64,000 nt of DNA from Ypsolopha sequella (lineage: Eukaryota > Arthropoda > Insecta > Lepidoptera > Ypsolophidae): contig OW204001.1 in NCBI GenBank assembly GCA_934047225.1, positions 14,182,201 to 14,246,200 on the forward strand, in the 5' to 3' direction. The position numbers and the translations under genes were made by a program. Position 1 is the stretch's first letter. Each line of letters opens with the position of its first letter. This document shows, one piece after another, positions 44,101 through 55,620 of the stretch. Under the pieces are notes generated by a model, which made no database searches, was not told the DNA's origin, and saw only the letters and a list, made by a program, of their open reading frames with translations.

Positions 44101-47100
44101 ATTCAATACTAAAAATATTTGTTGTTCCTTACTGTTACGATAGCTTTGAAATGTCATATTAACTTCAGTGGGATGTAATAAACAAAGTTAAATTCCCTTT
44201 ATTAAAACGCAACGCCTCTTCCTTTTCAACGCACATCTATCCTATTTATGACGGACATAATATTTTATGTTACTGATTGTACTCATAGAATAGTTAATAA
44301 ACTCAATAAATGTGGAATAACTTTATCTATAAATATTTTACTATCAGTCATTCGCACAGTGCTTAACCCTGATTCTTGAGTAGAGATGCACCGGGTACCC
44401 GGCTAGGATTCGGTACCCGACGGTTTCGGTATTTTTTCAGGATCCGGCCGGATACCGGATAAACATGGGTAATAAGGGTAATACAAAAAAATAAGGAAAC
44501 TAAATTTTTTCATGGGCAAATGTTTATTGAATCAAAAAAATCCACTTTGCAATTAAATTGGTTTTTGATTTTAATAAACATTCTAGTATCAAATCAGACA
44601 ATAATAAATTAAGTAAAACGTAATTTTAATTTAGGTGCCGCCGAGCCGAGCGGTTTCGTCTGTGTATTTATGTGATTTTTTTTTTGTGAAATGGATGAAA
44701 TGAAACAAATAATTGCGCAATCTCTCCCCTCTCTGTCTCACCCCACACCGCTTAACTCTTTCTAGAGGTGGGTTTGACAAAGACATTTTAATGCCGCATA
44801 ATTTTGCAGATCCGGCAAATAAAAGCCGGGTACCCGTTACCCGGCAAAACCAGGATCCGGCCCATCTCTAGTCTTGAGCAAACAAGAAAGAGATGCTTCT
44901 CATCATGTGTTCTTTTCTCATCGTTCTAAGATGCTTCTAGAAAAGATGCTTGAGGATAGGTTGATTTCAAATTTCAACATAATATTTCCTCTAATGGTAC
45001 GAGCATAGATAATATGGGTACGAGTTACAGGTGGGTTACTTACATAGAAAAACGTTAAGTATTTCTTTTTACTCGACTCATTTAGCGACTATAACATGCC
45101 GCAAAAAGAAACCAAATAAGATGTGTTTCGCATAATAATTAGTTTATAACACACAGCCTTGTTACGGTACCTGGGCCAAGCATAAATGAAAACGAAGTTT
45201 CTAGCATAAATAAATGACAGCAACATTTTTAAAATATACAATTATCTCTAATTTTAAAATTAGAATCTGTGATGGTTTTTCTTGACGTCAAATTATACAA
45301 GGTGACATTAATTTATGCAGCCAAATTCATATTGAAGACAAGTGTTCAGTATAAAGGTTCGATGACCCTTTTTGTAAAATTATCGTATTTTTTTTTCGTG
45401 TTCCCTACAAAGGCAAGCCCATCCCTGAGTCAATTACTATGTGAGGTCAACATGTTATTTTGCGAAATTAGCAAATTGTCCACGGATCATCGATATCACG
45501 ATACTAATCAGTGATCACCTACCAAACCTCCAGAATGAATTTCGTGGCATAAATTAATGCTACCTTATGTACCTACTATACAAATTATAACTACTTAAAT
45601 ATTAAAAAAAGCTTATTACATAAAATGACACGTCTAAAGAGAAATTCATAGAAATTGTTAACAGCCAATCGCCTGATACTCGTAGTTTATTAATAACAGA
45701 GCTGCTATTATCAGCACAATGTGTAGATGACATCGTAAATACAGAGAGAATCTAATGGGCCACTATAGATGCCACCGTGTGAACTGGGCGAAAGCGAGTT
45801 ATACTAAATAAAAACACCTATGTACGTATTGTCATGTATTACGTTTGATTAGCATTCAGTGTGCAAAGAGACTTTCTATATTAAATAACGTGCGATAACG
45901 GTCCATCTTTCCATTATATGCTGGGTTTATTATGATCCGGTACCACCATTTACTTTATGTGTTGGTATTTAGTCGCACTGTGTAGAACTACGCGGAATAC
46001 TACGTCACACAAACATACATTACAGTGTTTAGGGCTACGTGTTATTATGTAAGGAAACGCTAGCAGACCATTAAGGGCCTTACTATTGCCAAATGGGTAC
46101 TTTCTAAAGCCTACTCCTCGTTTATGGCAAAACCAAAAATAATGAAAAAATGTATTATGAATAATCAACTCTTAGACAACATATGCAACATTTTTCTTTT
46201 TCATACCACCAAAACTTCTACATGATTTTTTTTTTTTACTGAATGGTGTTTTTTGACCTCAAATTCCCTACTGCTCCTAAGTTTCTTGGCCGATTGGATT
46301 AATTTATGCTTTGATAAATAGATAAACTTTATAGCTATAAACATAACATAAGATTATTCAATCAAGTAATCACGTCCAAGTGAAAAGTATAATTTTCTCC
46401 TATTTCGCCCTATCAAGGACGCAGCGAGCGTCGTAACAGCCACAATGCATCGTGCGCTGATATGAACGTTATTTCAATGTCGTTTCCGTTGATATTTGTA
46501 GTGACAAATATCGAGCTGCTAATTTGGCGATGGTAATCGCCTTAAAACCCTTGTTGGTTTGTTATGTGCACCAACTTCTAGTGGTTTGTGTGAGTAAACT
46601 AATACTTAGTCTATGGTACACAATCTAGTGGTACGTCACCATAGAGAAACTAGCGTCATCTACGAATTAATTTACAGCCAGTAACTGTAGACCTAAGGGT
46701 CAAGGCTTGTTTCCCCTCCAAGTTAGGAGAAGTACAGGCGGGAGGCGAGTGAAAAGGGAACTTCATCGGGTTATACTGATACTCGTAGGCACTCGTCCAA
46801 ATTTTGTTTTTTGGTTCTTTACATTAAAAGCCTTATAAAAATACTAGAGTTCAGCAAAAGTGTATACTTAAGATTTTGTTAAGAGGCTATGCGAATTTTA
46901 TTTTTGTCACTGTCACTCCAAGTGAAAAATCGCGCAGTGCGACAGGGGCGGATTCAGGGCGAAAGCGAAAAATGTTAGTTTTATAAATTTCATAAAAAAA
47001 CTAAAATAGCTAGCAAAATTTCAAATATTAAATCTCTAGGTATTGTTGAAACACACCTAATTAAATATGTTTGAGTTCTGTATATGGTTCCTATTCGTCA

Positions 47101-50100
47101 AACGAGGAGAAAAAGTGTGTTTGAAGACCTTATTTCAACAATTATTTCTATCGAGGAAAATTTATACAAACATGTTTTCCAATTTCAAATCCCTAGATTA
47201 TATAGTCAAGATGCATATACCAGAAACTGATTATAATTTTCCGTGTATTTCATGAAATACACAGAAAAGAAACACCCGTATTTTTTTCGCATATCGCCTT
47301 AAATATGATTTTTTGATAGTAGTATTTTTATATGAAGAAAAAAAACTGGACCTCTTTAAACGGAACACCTTTATAATACTAACCTAAATAAAGTTCGTAA
47401 GGTAAGAATACGTTTAGGAATGTATGTATGTAGGTCACTGTGGGTATAGCTTGTACGTTTGTATTTATACAAGTATGAGGTGGAGCAACAGATTACTCAT
47501 AAAGATACTCACAGAGATATTCGTGAGATTACAAATAAACTCTGCTTGTTTGTACTAATATTGTGGACACAATTAACCTCTTCATTATGGACCCCTCAAC
47601 TTAGTGCCTCCATAAAAACCTCCTGGTTACGTGCCTGCTATGCAGGTCCGTTACGAAAATACGTAAGCGCAAACATACGCGGTCGGTATATATTATAATA
47701 TTTTGGCTTCTCTACCGCCATCTAGCTATATGTGTAGTATAATAATACATACCTACATATTATGTATAGTATATATGAATACCCTGACAGACTAATCTAT
47801 CAATGCCTAGACCTAGGAACATGAAATTTGGACTTTAGCTTCCTTGACGTAGACAGCCGTTAAGGCGATATGTAAAAAATAGAGGTGCTTCTTTTTTGTG
47901 TATTTCATGAAATACACGGAAAATTTTAATAAATTTCTGTTATATGCATTTTGACTATATAATCTAGGGTTTTGAAATTGGAAAACATGTTTGGATAAAT
48001 TTTCCTCGATAGAAATAATTGTTGAAATGAGGTCTTCAAACACACTTTTTCTCCTCGTTTGAGGAATACAAACCATATACAGAACTCAAACATATTTTAT
48101 TAGGTGTGTTTTACAATATCTAGAGATTTGGTATTTGAAATTTTGCTAGCTATTTTAGTTTTTTTATAAACATTATAAAACTAACATTTTTCGCTTTCGC
48201 CCTGAATCCACCCTTCTCGCACTGAGCATGTTGTCGCTTGGAGTGACAGTGACAAAAATAAAATTCGCATAGCCTCTTAAGGGATTTTAGAAAATTCCTA
48301 TGAGATCGAGAGAAACGATATCCGCGGGAGCAACACTGCTAGTAATATCTCATCTCTGACAAATACTCATCTTCATTTCCAGATTCGACGAAGGTCACGA
48401 CGGCTACCTGGACCTAAATGAAGTAAAACGCATGATGGAGCGTCTAGGAGCCCCGCAGACTCACCTTGGGCTCAAGGCCATGATTAAGGAAGTCGACGAA
48501 GACCAGGACAATAAGATCAGCTTTAGAGAGTTCCTGCTCATTTACAGGTAGATAATAAACATATTTGTATTCTCATCTTACCTATACGTACCTAAACACT
48601 CGGTGAACGGTGAAGGAAAACCTGAAAGTGTGTGTTTGTGCCCGAAGTACGGCGATTTCCTCATTCCGGATTTTATCCATCAGATATCCCAAGCATAGCC
48701 CGCTCTATAGCTCGTTGATCAAGCCCTTGGTAAGAGACCACGTTTCAGCGCCGTACGTCATCACTGGAAGGACGCACTGGTTACATACTTTTACATAACC
48801 TTAAGGCGATATGCGAAAAAAATACGGGTGTTTCTTTTCTGGGTATTTCATGAAATATACGGAAAATTATAATAAGTTTCTGGTATATGCATTTTGATTA
48901 TATAATCCTAGGGATTTGAAATTGGAAAACATGTTTGAATAAATTTTTCTCGATAGAAATAATTGTTGAAATGAGGTCTTCAAACACAGTTTTTCTCCGC
49001 GTTTGACGAATAGGAACTCAAACATATTGTATTAAGTGTATTTCAACAATATCTAGAGATTTAATATTTGAAATTTTGCTAGCTATTTTAGTTTTTTTAT
49101 AAAAATTATAAAACTAACATTTTTCGCTTTCGCCTTGAATCCGCCCCTCTCGCACTGAGCGTGTTTTCGCTTGGAGTGACGGTGACAAAAATAAAATTCG
49201 CATAGCCTCTTAAACGTCAGTCGCTTAGCGCAAAGTGCATAACTTAACTTCGTTTTCTTGTTTAGAAGTTAAAAACTGAAAAACACTTTGGTATGTGGCA
49301 GTTAACGCCGATAGTTCAGTATTAGTGAGGTTTATAAAGCCTAAGTTTGGAATTTAATGCACGTTTAGTCATGATCTTGCCCAAACAAAGTTAAAACAGC
49401 ATGTTAAGTTGGTTTTGAGAAGATCATGACTAATTGTGTAAACAATTTCAAACTCTTGCTTTATAAACCTCACTAATACTGAACTAATGGCGTCAAATGC
49501 CACAGACCAAAATGCTTTTCAATTTTAAATTTCTAAACAAGATAAACAAAGTTAAGTTATGCACTTTGCGCAAAGCTACTGACGGTTAACCTTAGCACTG
49601 CGGTAATGGCGACATAAATTGTGACGCAACTTCCCGAATGCTGCCCACCATCCCAGGCATATTCTCCTGTCAGCCTCGGCGTCGAAGTTGTCTTTACCCA
49701 TTTTGACGAAGGTAAAGATATTTTTGAACAACGCCGCCCGTCACCAGTCTTTTTATATTATATAGGGGCCGGCAATTGGGGATATACCGCCATCAATCGG
49801 TCCCAGGCATGATGGGCCACCTGGTTTTGTTCCTGTTTGGGAGCTGTCCTCTTATTCTCCCCCGAATAACTTGGTGTGTTTGCGAGTAAGATGGTGATAC
49901 CTCCACAGTCAAGCCCAGCATCAGCTCCACCACCTAAATTCATGTCATGACGATATACAAGGTGATATTTTCATCATCATCATCGTCCATATTCATACTA
50001 GAGGCTTGGTAAGTGATCAGTACACAGAACCAATAACAATTTTACGAATTTCACAAAAATTGTTATTCATCGATGATACTGATCGCTTCCCAAGTTTCTA

Positions 50101-53100
50101 GTATGAATTTGGACGATGACGAAAAAGTCATCTTGTGTATTTGTTTATTACTTTATCAATGGTCGAACTTGGCCTCGTGATCCTAGATCCTGCAGATATT
50201 TGCTCTGTATCTCAATGAGCTCTAGATAATGACACAAGCAAGGGTAAGAATTAAATCAGCTGTCACTTTTGACATTTGTTACAAAATCTCTTTGAAATAT
50301 AAATATCCGTCACTTTTGACATCTGTCAAGAATCTGTCAAAAAAACCTTACGAAAAGGTACATGGAAAGGGGGATTCAACATTAAAGGAATAGATATATT
50401 GGGAATTCAACATTATAAGAAGTCAACATTTTGGAAAATTAAAATTCAACATTTTAGGAAGTTCCAACACCATGTTCCTAAAGGAGAAAAAAAACCTTTT
50501 TCATGTATGGGACCCACCTTGAAAAATAATTTGATATAGTATCTCTTCGGTTTTGCGTCGACATTCTACACCAAATACCCAAATTTCAGGTCTGTAACTC
50601 ATTCCGTCTATATGTAGGTATGTATACGAGTTAGAGGCAGTGACACACGGACGCGGCAGACAGACGGGCTCGGTTTTGCCCTTTGGGTACGGAACCCTAA
50701 AACCGGTCATACGATCAATAACATAAATACAGGTAGAGCTGACCAGTTCCAGAGACAATTGGATGATTGGCTCGTGTAATATCAGTCGTTTGTTATGCAA
50801 GGAAGTGTCACTTGCAAGGCAAGGGCATGGGCACAGGTCATGCGTGTCATACGGGTTTATACCTAATACGGAAGTATACCGGGTGTAATCAGACTACCAA
50901 ACTCTCTACCGATCATACTGGACCACTTTCACAAAGGAACATACCCGATGAAAAACGAAATTCTCCTGTTCATACATTTTTCAACGTTAGGGCAAGTTTT
51001 CTTCTAATTTGCGCATTTATTTTTGGGATAAGTAGATTATACATACATATACTTACGCCTGTCTCCTAGAGGGGAAGGCAGAGACCACATATATCCATCT
51101 GCTACGATTCAGACACACCTCTTCCACATCCATCAATCTACAATTGAGTTATAAAAGCTCTTCTATTTCGGGTACTTTTGACATAAACTTACTTTTAAAA
51201 ATTACTTTGCCATTTCTCAGTTTGTCGCCAATTTGGTCAGCATACGTCCTTCTAGTAAAGGGCGGCGGCCTTACCTTCCACTTGCGCACAATAAATTTCC
51301 TTCGTCACTCTACTTTCATTCATCCTCTCTACTTGTCCAAACTACCGAAGCATTCTTTTTTCTATTCTATTCAGTAGATTATGTGGATTTATTGAATGTA
51401 CAAATCCATTTACCCTCGATATACGATCTATTTATACTTACCTTGTCTGCATGTAACTACAGGCACCGACCAAGGTATTGTATTCCGAATGTTACGATGC
51501 GAAATGGTTGCATGTTGTGTTGATAGATTGGTGTCCAATTAGTCTCAATTGATGTTATTACCAAGAAGTCTGTGAATACAGAAAGATACGTCGCATACAA
51601 TATGTCAGCCAATGTAATCTGCGGTAAAAAAGCCGTAGTTTTTCCGGAATCTCCATGTAATTCTGCATCTGCAGGTGTGTCAACAGATACAGTCAGGATA
51701 GCAGTCTTAGACGGAACCTTGAGAAGTATAGGAGTTGATAAGACTAGGTATAGGCTATGGTATAGGTATTGAAAGGGCGGTCACAAAAGTATAGAATCTC
51801 ACGACGCAACTTATGAAATAATATTTATAATAATAATATTTCATAATCAATCGTTACTTATCTTTTAATTTATATTGCTTTTTGACTTAAAACTTTTATT
51901 AAAAAAATATATTGAATAAATGGTGTTTATTTTTTTGTATATTGAAATATCTTATTATTAAAATATTTTCGCTTTTTTCTCGTTCACTTATGGGGCGGCA
52001 CACATTAAAGGCCCAGGGCACCAAATCTTAAAATATATAGATAGATGAAAACGTTATTCAATGCCTCTTACAAAAAAAAAAAAAAAAATTACACATTTAG
52101 AGCTTAAAAATACGCCACTGTACCGATGTACACGTGTTTCCGGTTTTTACTAGTTTTTCGGAAGTCCTGCAGTGCAGCAGAAAGAAGTATTTGGTTACAT
52201 AACCTTCGCTTCCCAAAACTACTTTGGCCTAGGCCAAACTAGTTTGTTCTAAAATCGGGTTTGGCCGGTAACATACACTGTTACACTTCGAAGAAAAATG
52301 TTTAGAATTCGCGGAAAATACCTTAGTAAGTAATCGTGACCCAAGAATGAATCACGTGTGTGTGTAATGACGATGATGACAAAACTCATAAATGGTGTTA
52401 TTACGATGAGCATCGATTTCCTATGCGTCATGTCATCAATAATGTAACGATCAAAACCTGTTCCTGGTTATTTATATAGCAGCACTGAAAATGAGATGAC
52501 ACTACAAAAACACTACCTACCAACTTCCGGTTGCACTATAAAAATGACTTTTTCAATGCAAGTGCTCGTAAAGGCCCACTTTTTATGCATCGAAACCGAA
52601 CAGAAAGTCGATTATTTTGCCCTAGGGCTTTATTTTTTTTTTTTTTTATTTATTTACAATGGTTGGCTAACCTGCAACCTTTCCTGTGTAACATAAATGT
52701 TATTACTTTTTTTTTCCACTGTTTAACGGCTCTGGATACGGTCCTTTTGAGCCAATCATAATTTAAAGTTCACAAGATTATATTTGTTTTATTTCCTCAC
52801 ACTATGCATTGAAAAACGTAGTATGATACACGGGCGTAAGAGCAATAAATTACTCGGTTACGTTTAAAACTCGTAATTTATTCCTTTGCGCCCTTGTAGC
52901 ATAAACTACTATGATACATACATAGGTACATACATACATATACCCACGCCTGTCTCCCAGAGCGGTAGGCAGGGATTACAAATTTCCATCTGCTACGACC
53001 AAATTGGCGATATACTGAACATGTCAAAAGTACCCGGAATAGAAAAGCTTGTATGACTAGATTGATGGATGTGGAAGAAGTGAAAGAGGTGTGTCCGAGT

Positions 53101-53893
53101 TTGATACTTTAATGAAAGTAAATGAAGCCTGATGAAGGTCACTCTTAAGTTGACCGAAACGTCGAGTTTTTCTCGCATAAATAATAGTGAGTCTTAGCTG
53201 TGTTATCTATTTCGTTATGATGGACACTCACCCTAATTTTAGTGATATAAAGTAAATGTAGTTCACGAATGGAAGCAAATATCTGGAGATGGTCCAGTCC
53301 AGGGGTCCAGCGGAAGCTTAGTAATAGGGTCCCATTTGGCACCCATTTGTTACGGAACCCTAAAAAGTACATAGAATATTGTTGCGAAAATTTAAATGGA
53401 ATGGGTTATTTATTGCCAAAACTACAATTTTTGTCTTTCTGTATGTTACGTTTTAACTCGAGAACCAAACGGATTTAAATGCGACCCTAGTCCAGATATA
53501 ATAGGCTATAAGGAATGTTGATAAAATAACTGCCAAACCGAAAATTGTCGATAGTTGAAAGACGCTTCCATGCAAGCGAAACTGTGGACAATTCCTAGTA
53601 CCAAATATTAAAAGTAATGTATGTTTTTCTCTTGTTACAGAAAAGCGCATGCAGGAGAGTTGGAAACCGACTCTGGTTTAGAACAACTGGCAAGACTGAC
53701 GGAAATAAATGTGGATCAAGTAGGAGTCAATGGAGCTAAGAACTTCTTTGAGGCAAAGATTGAAGAGCTCGGGAAATCTAACAAGTTCCACGATGAAATC
53801 ATTCAAGAGCAGGAAGAAAAGCGAAGGGAAGCTGAAGAAAAGGCCCTAAGAATGCAAAAGTTCAAGGAAAAGGCAGCTTTATTTCAACACTGA
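35186..53893 (+). CDS. Swip-1: Swiprosin-1 (EF-hand domain protein, EFHD2 family), 3 coding exons
   Basis: Calcium-binding, actin-associated cytoplasmic protein; in the family it cross-links and regulates F-actin. Exons: 35186-35355, 48383-48547, 53641-53893. Donors AA|GTAAGT and AG|GTAGAT and the matching acceptors keep phase 2 at both introns; 195 aa. The N-terminus is MSATDELSGILSRRQEINEK, then YKFVNVYTEFHEFSRKEIKQ. Two canonical EF loops follow: DEGHDGYLDLNE (59-70) and DEDQDNKISFRE (95-106), with Asp/Asn at 1, 3 or 5 and Glu at 12 as expected. The C-terminal third (about 125-190) is charged and coiled-coil-like (EEKRREAEEKALRMQKFKEK). The first intron is 13 kb and repeat-filled. Poly(A) signal at 54346. 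It is slightly shorter than fly and human homologues, at the N-terminal side; an alternative first exon may exist. Confidence 0.95.
36262..36887 (+). mobile_element. repeat family G' copy 2, interrupted by a nested MITE
   Basis: TTTAAGACGCTACATAAAAA... aligns with 11899-12312. The alignment breaks after TATCTAGGACCTG at 36517 and resumes with GTTGAACGAAATG at about 36748. Confidence 0.7.
36518..36740. mobile_element. MITE nested in the G' element
   Basis: CCTATTATGTATCTCTAGTT... mirrors ...AACTAAGATACAGAATAGG, with arms of about 58 bp including AAAAACATAGAT. 223 bp. Confidence 0.85.
36889..37497. mobile_element. Tc1/mariner-like 609-bp non-autonomous element
   Basis: Ends CAGTGTGTCCCTTGTACAAG and CTTGTACGAGGGACACACTG; the inverted repeat continues through GTGCACATCCGAAA / TTTCGGATGTGCAC to about 50 bp. 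It is flanked on both sides by TA (36887-36888, 37498-37499), the expected target duplication. No transposase; the 119-codon minus frame at 37345-37704 crosses its end and is spurious. Confidence 0.85.
37577..37735. mobile_element. MITE family I copy 3
   Basis: GCCGATTCTGAAGGCTCTAA ... AAGCCTTCAGAATCGGC, about 159 bp. Confidence 0.9.
37740..41690. other. Swiprosin-1 intron 1, mostly unique sequence
   Basis: No exon seen. A twofold tandem duplication of about 57 bp (AGGCCAAAC(T/C)CAGTTTGCCA) lies at 39477-39570. 39838-40000 looks like a minus-strand CR1-type LINE end (tail AATAAATAAACATTCATTCA on minus). 40070-40320 matches 51040-51340 and belongs to a common LINE-like repeat (GCCAATTTGGTCAGCATA(T/C)GTCCT). 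Confidence 0.5.
41695..41923. mobile_element. MITE (ACCCCCGGTTTCTGAAAGG ends)
   Basis: ACCCCCGGTTTCTGAAAGGC and GCCTTTCCGAAACCGGGGGT, with inner CAATCAATGTTAACAGTAGATTA mirrored. 229 bp. Confidence 0.9.
42158..42302. mobile_element. 145-bp MITE (GGCCCATTTTTCAATTGACAG ends)
   Basis: GCCCATTTTTCAATTGACAG...TTTATTCCTATGAA mirrors TATAGGAATAAA...CAATTGAAAAATCGGCCC. It ends about 30 bp before a LINE fragment. Confidence 0.85.
42331..42907 (+). mobile_element. CR1/L2-like LINE 3' end
   Basis: The open frame contains VRLWNDLPTKIRISPSLAIF and KNNLKSHHEVSLGW before TAG at 42490-42492, the typical C-terminus of CR1/jockey-type reverse transcriptases (RLWNxLPxxIRxxxSLxxFKxxLKxHL). A 3' UTR follows, and the insertion ends in an (ATTC)n tail at about 42888-42903, as CR1/L2 elements do. 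Confidence 0.75.
43403..43826. mobile_element. distant family G element (TTAAGGTGATATACCGTG ends)
   Basis: TTAAGGTGATATACCGTG and CACGGTATAGCCCCTTAA at the ends, with an inner CGCAGTGCGAAAGGGACGGA related (reverse orientation) to the CCGTCCCTCTCGCACTG motif of G/G'. Confidence 0.7.
44381..44870. mobile_element. hAT-like non-autonomous element with 8-bp target duplication
   Basis: TAGAGATGCACCGGGTACCC at the left and GGATCCGGCCCATCTCTA at the right. Flanks TTCTTGAG (44373-44380) and GTCTTGAG (44871-44878) agree at 7 of 8 bases. Many CCGGGTACCCG-type repeats inside. Confidence 0.75.
45298..45568. mobile_element. MITE family J copy 2
   Basis: CAAGGTGACATTAATTTATG...CCAAATTCATATTG mirrored by CAGAATGAATTT...CATAAATTAATGCTACCTT. 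Confidence 0.75.
46879..47302 (-). mobile_element. repeat family G copy 2 (inverted)
   Basis: TTAAGAGGCTATGCGAATTT ... GCATATCGCCTTAA, reverse complement of 47860-48280. Confidence 0.85.
47860..48280 (+). mobile_element. repeat family G copy 3
   Basis: TTAAGGCGATATGTAAAAAA ... CGCATAGCCTCTTAA. Ends 102 bp before the acceptor of Swiprosin-1 exon 2. Confidence 0.85.
48645..48795 (-). mobile_element. LINE (RTE-like) reverse-transcriptase C-terminal remnant
   Basis: On minus, CVLPVMTYGAETWSLTKGL followed after a frameshift by ERAMLGISD. This is the familiar 'VLPxxxYGAExWxLT ... ERxMLGISL' segment of RTE-type endonuclease/reverse transcriptases. Broken and short. Confidence 0.75.
48801..49213 (+). 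mobile_element. repeat family G copy 4
   Basis: TTAAGGCGATATGCGAAAAA ... CGCATAGCCTCTTAA; directly followed by the foldback element at 49214. Confidence 0.85.
49214..49587. mobile_element. 374-bp foldback element
   Basis: ACGTCAGTCGCTTAGCGCAA...GTGCATAACTTAACTTCGTT mirrors AACAAAGTTAAGTTATGCAC...GCGCAAAGCTACTGACGGT; further inner arms AGTATTAGTGAGGTTTATAA and AGTCATGATCTT are also mirrored. Confidence 0.85.
49733..49940 (-). repeat. repeat family E copy 2
   Basis: Reverse complement resembles 10318-10525 (GTGATACCTCCACAGTC, GGTCCCAGGCATGATGGG, CGTCACCAGTCT). Confidence 0.6.
49958..50135. mobile_element. MITE family J copy 3
   Basis: CAAGGTGATATTTTCATCAT...CATACTAGAGGCTTGG mirrored by CTAGTATGAATTTGGACGATGA...GTCATCTTG. 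Confidence 0.8.
51030..51340 (-). repeat. LINE-like repeat fragment (GCCTGTCTCC...GGTCAGCATACG)
   Basis: Shares GCCTGTCTCCTAGAGGGG, ATCTGCTACGATTC and GCCAATTTGGTCAGCATACG with 40070-40320 and 52930-53100. Not a gene. Confidence 0.6.
52552..52912 (+). mobile_element. repeat family A copy 4
   Basis: TTCAATGCAAGTGCTCGTAA to GTAGCATAAACTACT. Confidence 0.75.
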
Positions 53894-54360
53894 TAGAGGC
53901 TAAAATGAATTGTTGTAATTTCTAGTCTGTAAGCTGTTACCATGGCTTAAAATATTTTATCAGATCTATCTATAAATTAAATGAAATTAATATAAAAATA
54001 TGACCTGAAGATTGGCAAAATTATTTTTTATGAATCGACTGAGAAAGCCTAAACGTCATGTTTATACTTCTTATTATATTTTTTTATTTTTTGGCCTGAA
54101 ATTTGATACCTACCGCATTATTTTTTATTTCCTTTTTCAATGCTTTATGTACCTAGTAGTTGAATATTAAGAAAAACTATTTACAGGCCTATGTTAAGGG
54201 GCTGCACTATGCTAAAATTCAGTCCTGCTGTAACGCGTTTGTTTTTTAACTCTATATCCTGCTCTAATCAGATGCCGCGCACGCAAAACTTCAGTTATTT
54301 TGAAATCGTGGCTACATTATGACATTAACTATAATTTGTTTATGCAATAAAGATGTTTTT
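53894..54360 (+). promoter_or_regulatory. Swiprosin-1 3' UTR region with poly(A) signal and embedded repeat
   Basis: Starts after the TGA at 53891-53893. Bases 54194-54325 are an inverted copy of the repeat at 10113-10234. AATAAA follows at 54346-54351 (TGCAATAAAGATG), just past the repeat. The signal itself may be native or repeat-derived. Confidence 0.5.
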
Positions 54361-54955
54361 TTTTTTCGTTAGTATCTGCATATGTTGGTTTCGTTTCAAT
54401 CAGTTTTGAAACACGGAAACTGAATCTCTTTTTTTGTGTAATTCATGCTTTTTTAAAAGTAATATAATTAATAGAAGATTGAAAGTATTTAATAATTGCC
54501 TTGAGTCACAAAACACGCCATATTTTTTTTCAAATTTTCACCATCTACATTGACGGAATTGAATCCAATGACTGATATTTAGCATTGTGGAGCCCCTTAA
54601 AATGTTATTGTTAAGTATGAATGCATGCCTTCAATGTTTACGTTTAAGATTAATTGTGATGTTATCTTTGTAAGAATCAATTGAATAAAACAATGTGTAC
54701 ATAAAAAGAGGTGAAGTTTTATTATTCAGTTCAATTAATATTTGAAACATCTGATTATCACTTAAATTATTATGAGATGTTTTGGTTTGATTGTTGACAA
54801 ATGTCCATGCCATTGCTACGTACTGGTGCTATATTTTCAATATCCACATTGATTACCATAGAACTTAGTAAAATGTCCATTGTTGATGCGTTCTGTAAAA
54901 ATGTAAAAAAATATAATAACTTTTACAACAGCTTCTTTGTTTTATTAGTAGAATA

Positions 54956-55206
54956 TAAGGTGACTTTTGTTTATGTAGCCAAATTCATACAGTAGACTTG
55001 GTAAGTGGTCAGGAACAAGGTTCAATGACCTTTTTTACAGAATACGAAAAAAAATGTGTCCCTAATTTACGAACAACTCCGGATCAATTAATATAAGAAG
55101 CCTAAATTTTATTTTGCATTATTCACAAAAAAGGTCCTTTACCCTTGGTCCTGACCACTTACCGAGTCTCCAGTATGAATTTGGCTACATAAACATAAGT
55201 CACCTA
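54956..55206. mobile_element. MITE family J copy 4
   Basis: AAGGTGACTTTTGTTTATGT...CCAAATTCATACAG mirrored by CAGTATGAATTTGGCTACAT...ACATAAGTCACCT. An inner pair ACTTGGTAAGTGGTCAGGA / CCTGACCACTTACCGAGT is also present. Confidence 0.85.
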
Positions 55207-55620
55207 ATGAATGTATAGAGAAAATAATAATTACATAAAATACTTACATAAAAAAAGGCCTCAGTAGAGTTTAAAATATAATATAGATATTTGACATAAT
55301 ATTTAATGATTGTCAGACATGTCCACGAACACACTGAACTGATGCCGGGTCCAGATCAGACCCGAAATATATCTTGAGTTTGTTATCGTTTTTATGTAAA
55401 AAGCAATTCAGTATTTTTAGACAACTGGTATGCAGATAAACTAAATTTTTTTTGTATATAATTTTATATTAGAGCTTTTGCATGTGACATTGTCTGCCCT
55501 ATAGACCAATTTAAGCTTAACACGTTGTGGGACAGTACCGCCCACAGGCGTCACGGCGAATTCCGGAATACGACAATACACGTGTCGTCGAGCAATTTTT
55601 CGTTCGCATAAATACAGTAC

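Larger units (their letters stand above)
42908..45290. other. Swiprosin-1 intron 1 continued
   Basis: No exon seen. Contains the G''-type element (43403-43826) and the hAT-like element (44381-44870); the rest appears unique. Confidence 0.5.
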
